Source of the DNA: Ruminococcaceae bacterium UBA5396
Lineage (GTDB): Bacteria; Bacillota; Clostridia; Oscillospirales; Acutalibacteraceae
Reading direction: 5' to 3'
Assembly (NCBI GenBank): GCA_002410715.1
Contig: DHOG01000159.1
Span: forward strand, 1-7,369
Length of the DNA: 7,369 nt
Notes under the pieces: model-generated
The model's database searches: none
Told to the model about the DNA's origin: nothing
What the model saw: the letters and a program-made list of their open reading frames with translations, nothing else
Shown here: positions 6,427 to 7,369 of the stretch, in pieces
Position numbering within the stretch: the first letter of the stretch is position 1
Layout of the letters: each line of letters opens with the position of its first letter
Translations under genes and position numbers: made by a program

Positions 6427-7209
6427 TCAAAATGCAGTGAGCCTCTGCCTTTGTCTGGCAACCTCATATAACAAAACACCGCATGCAACGGAAGCGTTCA
6501 GAGAAGATACAGAACCAAGCATAGGAAGCGACAATGTGAAATCACATTGTTCACCAACCAAACGCCCAATGCCCTTTCCTTCAGAACCAATAACGATAGC
6601 CATAGGTCCGCGTAAATCCGTCGAGCACCATGCCTCACCTTTCATGTCCATACCGTATATCCAGACACCTCGTTTTTTCAATTCTCGAAGCGTGTCCGAA
6701 ATATTAGAAACCCTTGCGACCGGAACATACTCCACTGCTCCCGCCGATGCTTTATAAACAGCTGATGTAAGACCGGCAGATCTACGCTTTGGAACAATAA
6801 CACCGTGCACTCCTGTCGCATCCGCTGTCCTAAGAATCGCACCTAGATTGTGGGGATCTTCAAGCTCATCACAGACAACAAAAAAGGGCGGTTCTTCCTT
6901 TTCCTTGGCATTAACAAAAAGATCATCGAGTGTAGCATATTCCTTACATGCCGCAACAGCGGCAATACCCTGATGATTCGACCCGGCTATGCTTTCAAGT
7001 TTGCGGCTGTCTATCTCTTTTATGGGGATACCTCTATCACGGCACTTGGAAAGTAAAACATTGATTGATCCTGAATGCTGCCCTTTTGTAATCAATACTT
7101 TGTCAATTGCTCTCCCCGACCGCAAAGCTTCATGAACTGCGTTTCTACCGACAATATAATCCGTAAAATGTCTAACCAAGTCCTGTTTGTCCGAACCATC
7201 AATCTCCAT
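6427..7209 (-). CDS. rlmB: 23S rRNA (guanosine-2'-O)-methyltransferase, RlmB/TrmH family
   Basis: This 260-residue SPOUT-class methyltransferase should use S-adenosylmethionine to 2'-O-methylate a guanosine of 23S rRNA (G2251 in E. coli numbering for RlmB). The N-terminal L30e-like substrate-binding domain (about 18-95) begins with DYIVGRNAVHEAL and ends near NHQGIAA. The catalytic domain (about 107-258) has motif 1, LEDPHNLGAILRTAD (116-130), with the conserved N121 and R127; motif 2, IVIGSEGKGIGRL (205-217); and motif 3, LPMLGSVSSLNASVACG (228-244), which builds the trefoil knot and cofactor pocket. The length and the VGRNAVHEAL opening fit RlmB better than TrmH. ATG 7209 is supported by GAGGG 6 nt upstream. 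The membrane protein gene lies 36 bp downstream without a terminator, so the two should be co-transcribed. Confidence 0.92.
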   Translation of the reverse strand: MEIDGSDKQDLVRHFTDYIVGRNAVHEALRSGRAIDKVLITKGQHSGSINVLLSKCRDRGIPIKEIDSRKLESIAGSNHQGIAAVAACKEYATLDDLFVNAKEKEEPPFFVVCDELEDPHNLGAILRTADATGVHGVIVPKRRSAGLTSAVYKASAGAVEYVPVARVSNISDTLRELKKRGVWIYGMDMKGEAWCSTDLRGPMAIVIGSEGKGIGRLVGEQCDFTLSLPMLGSVSSLNASVACGVLLYEVARQRQRLTAF

Positions 7210-7264
7210 ATCTATCCCTCATGAAAAATCAGTGTAATCATATTAAAAAAGCACTTTATGTAAT

Positions 7265-7273
7265 ATTATATCA
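7265..7273 (-). promoter_or_regulatory. Extended -10 promoter for rlmB
   Basis: On the minus strand, TGATATAAT (7273-7265) gives a perfect -10 with the TGn extension. The -35 position at 17 bp (7293-7288, TTCATT) is weak, as is common for extended -10 promoters. The predicted start near 7258 leaves a leader of about 50 nt. Read-through from a gene beyond the window remains possible. Confidence 0.5.
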
Positions 7274-7301
7274 TAATGTTTTTAAAAAATGAAGTAGAAT
7301 A

Positions 7302-7330
7302 TTTACAATTTGCCTCGAATGATTTATAAA
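7302..7330 (+). promoter_or_regulatory. Possible divergent promoter reading out of the right edge
   Basis: TTTACA (7302-7307) and TATAAA (7325-7330), each five of six to consensus, are separated by 17 bp. They would drive a plus-strand transcript starting near 7337 into DNA beyond the window. The region is AT-rich, so a chance match is possible, and no coding start is visible before the window ends. Confidence 0.35.
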
Positions 7331-7369
7331 TAGATATGTTAGTTATCTTAGTGTAAAATAATAATTGGC

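Noticed and set aside
7250..7290. dif-like sequence (TTATGTAATATTATATCATAATG)
   Set aside because: The TTATGTAA arm resembles a XerD half-site, but a matching XerC arm at the correct 6-bp spacing is missing on both strands, and the site doubles as the rlmB -10 region.

Overview
The window looks like a chromosomal segment from a low-to-moderate GC Gram-positive bacterium, most likely a Clostridia-type Firmicute. The reasons are strong AGGAGG-type ribosome binding sites, frequent TTG/GTG starts, sigma-A-like promoters in AT-rich gaps, U-tract hairpin terminators, and a family mix (EF-G-like GTPase, long-form Xer recombinase, membrane-anchored FMN-binding protein, RlmB) that I associate with Clostridia. 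The genus cannot be fixed from the sequence. I see no IS element, CRISPR array, tRNA or rRNA gene, phage gene or attachment site.

Layout: two plus-strand genes on the left face three minus-strand genes. On the plus strand, a good promoter (54-81) and a short leader precede a membrane-anchored FMN-binding protein (203-610). A Xer-type tyrosine recombinase follows closely (654-1655, from a TTG start preceded by GGGGGGTGA). This pair ends at a long hairpin (1693-1740) shared with the convergent EF-G-like gene (1736-3805, minus), whose stop codon lies inside the hairpin. The EF-G-like gene has its own promoter (3906-3934) and leader. To its right, a strong terminator (3952-3995) closes a two-gene minus-strand unit: rlmB (6427-7209), then 36 bp, then a 792-codon membrane protein (4012-6390). 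rlmB has an extended -10 promoter (7265-7273). A plausible divergent promoter (7302-7330) points out of the right edge.

The most interesting gene is the 792-codon membrane protein. Its eight predicted membrane segments and its cytoplasmic loops follow the layout of a P1B-type (heavy-metal) ATPase, but nearly every catalytic signature is gone: DKTGT reads DALEV, the SEHP position reads AAGGP, TGD reads TCD, the TGE actuator motif and GDGxxND are absent, and the metal-site CPC position reads MPAG. The frame is fully open and it carries a roughly 240-residue acidic, probably disordered N-terminus. It therefore looks like a maintained pseudo-P-type ATPase, not a decaying gene. Next to it, the EF-G-like protein also departs from canonical GTPase motifs (DTPGL instead of DTPGH; NEMD instead of NKMD).

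Functional links: RlmB modifies 23S rRNA and the EF-G-like GTPase should act on the ribosome, so the right side has a translation theme, although the two are in separate transcription units. The FMN-binding protein and the recombinase are probably co-transcribed, but I see no functional link between them.
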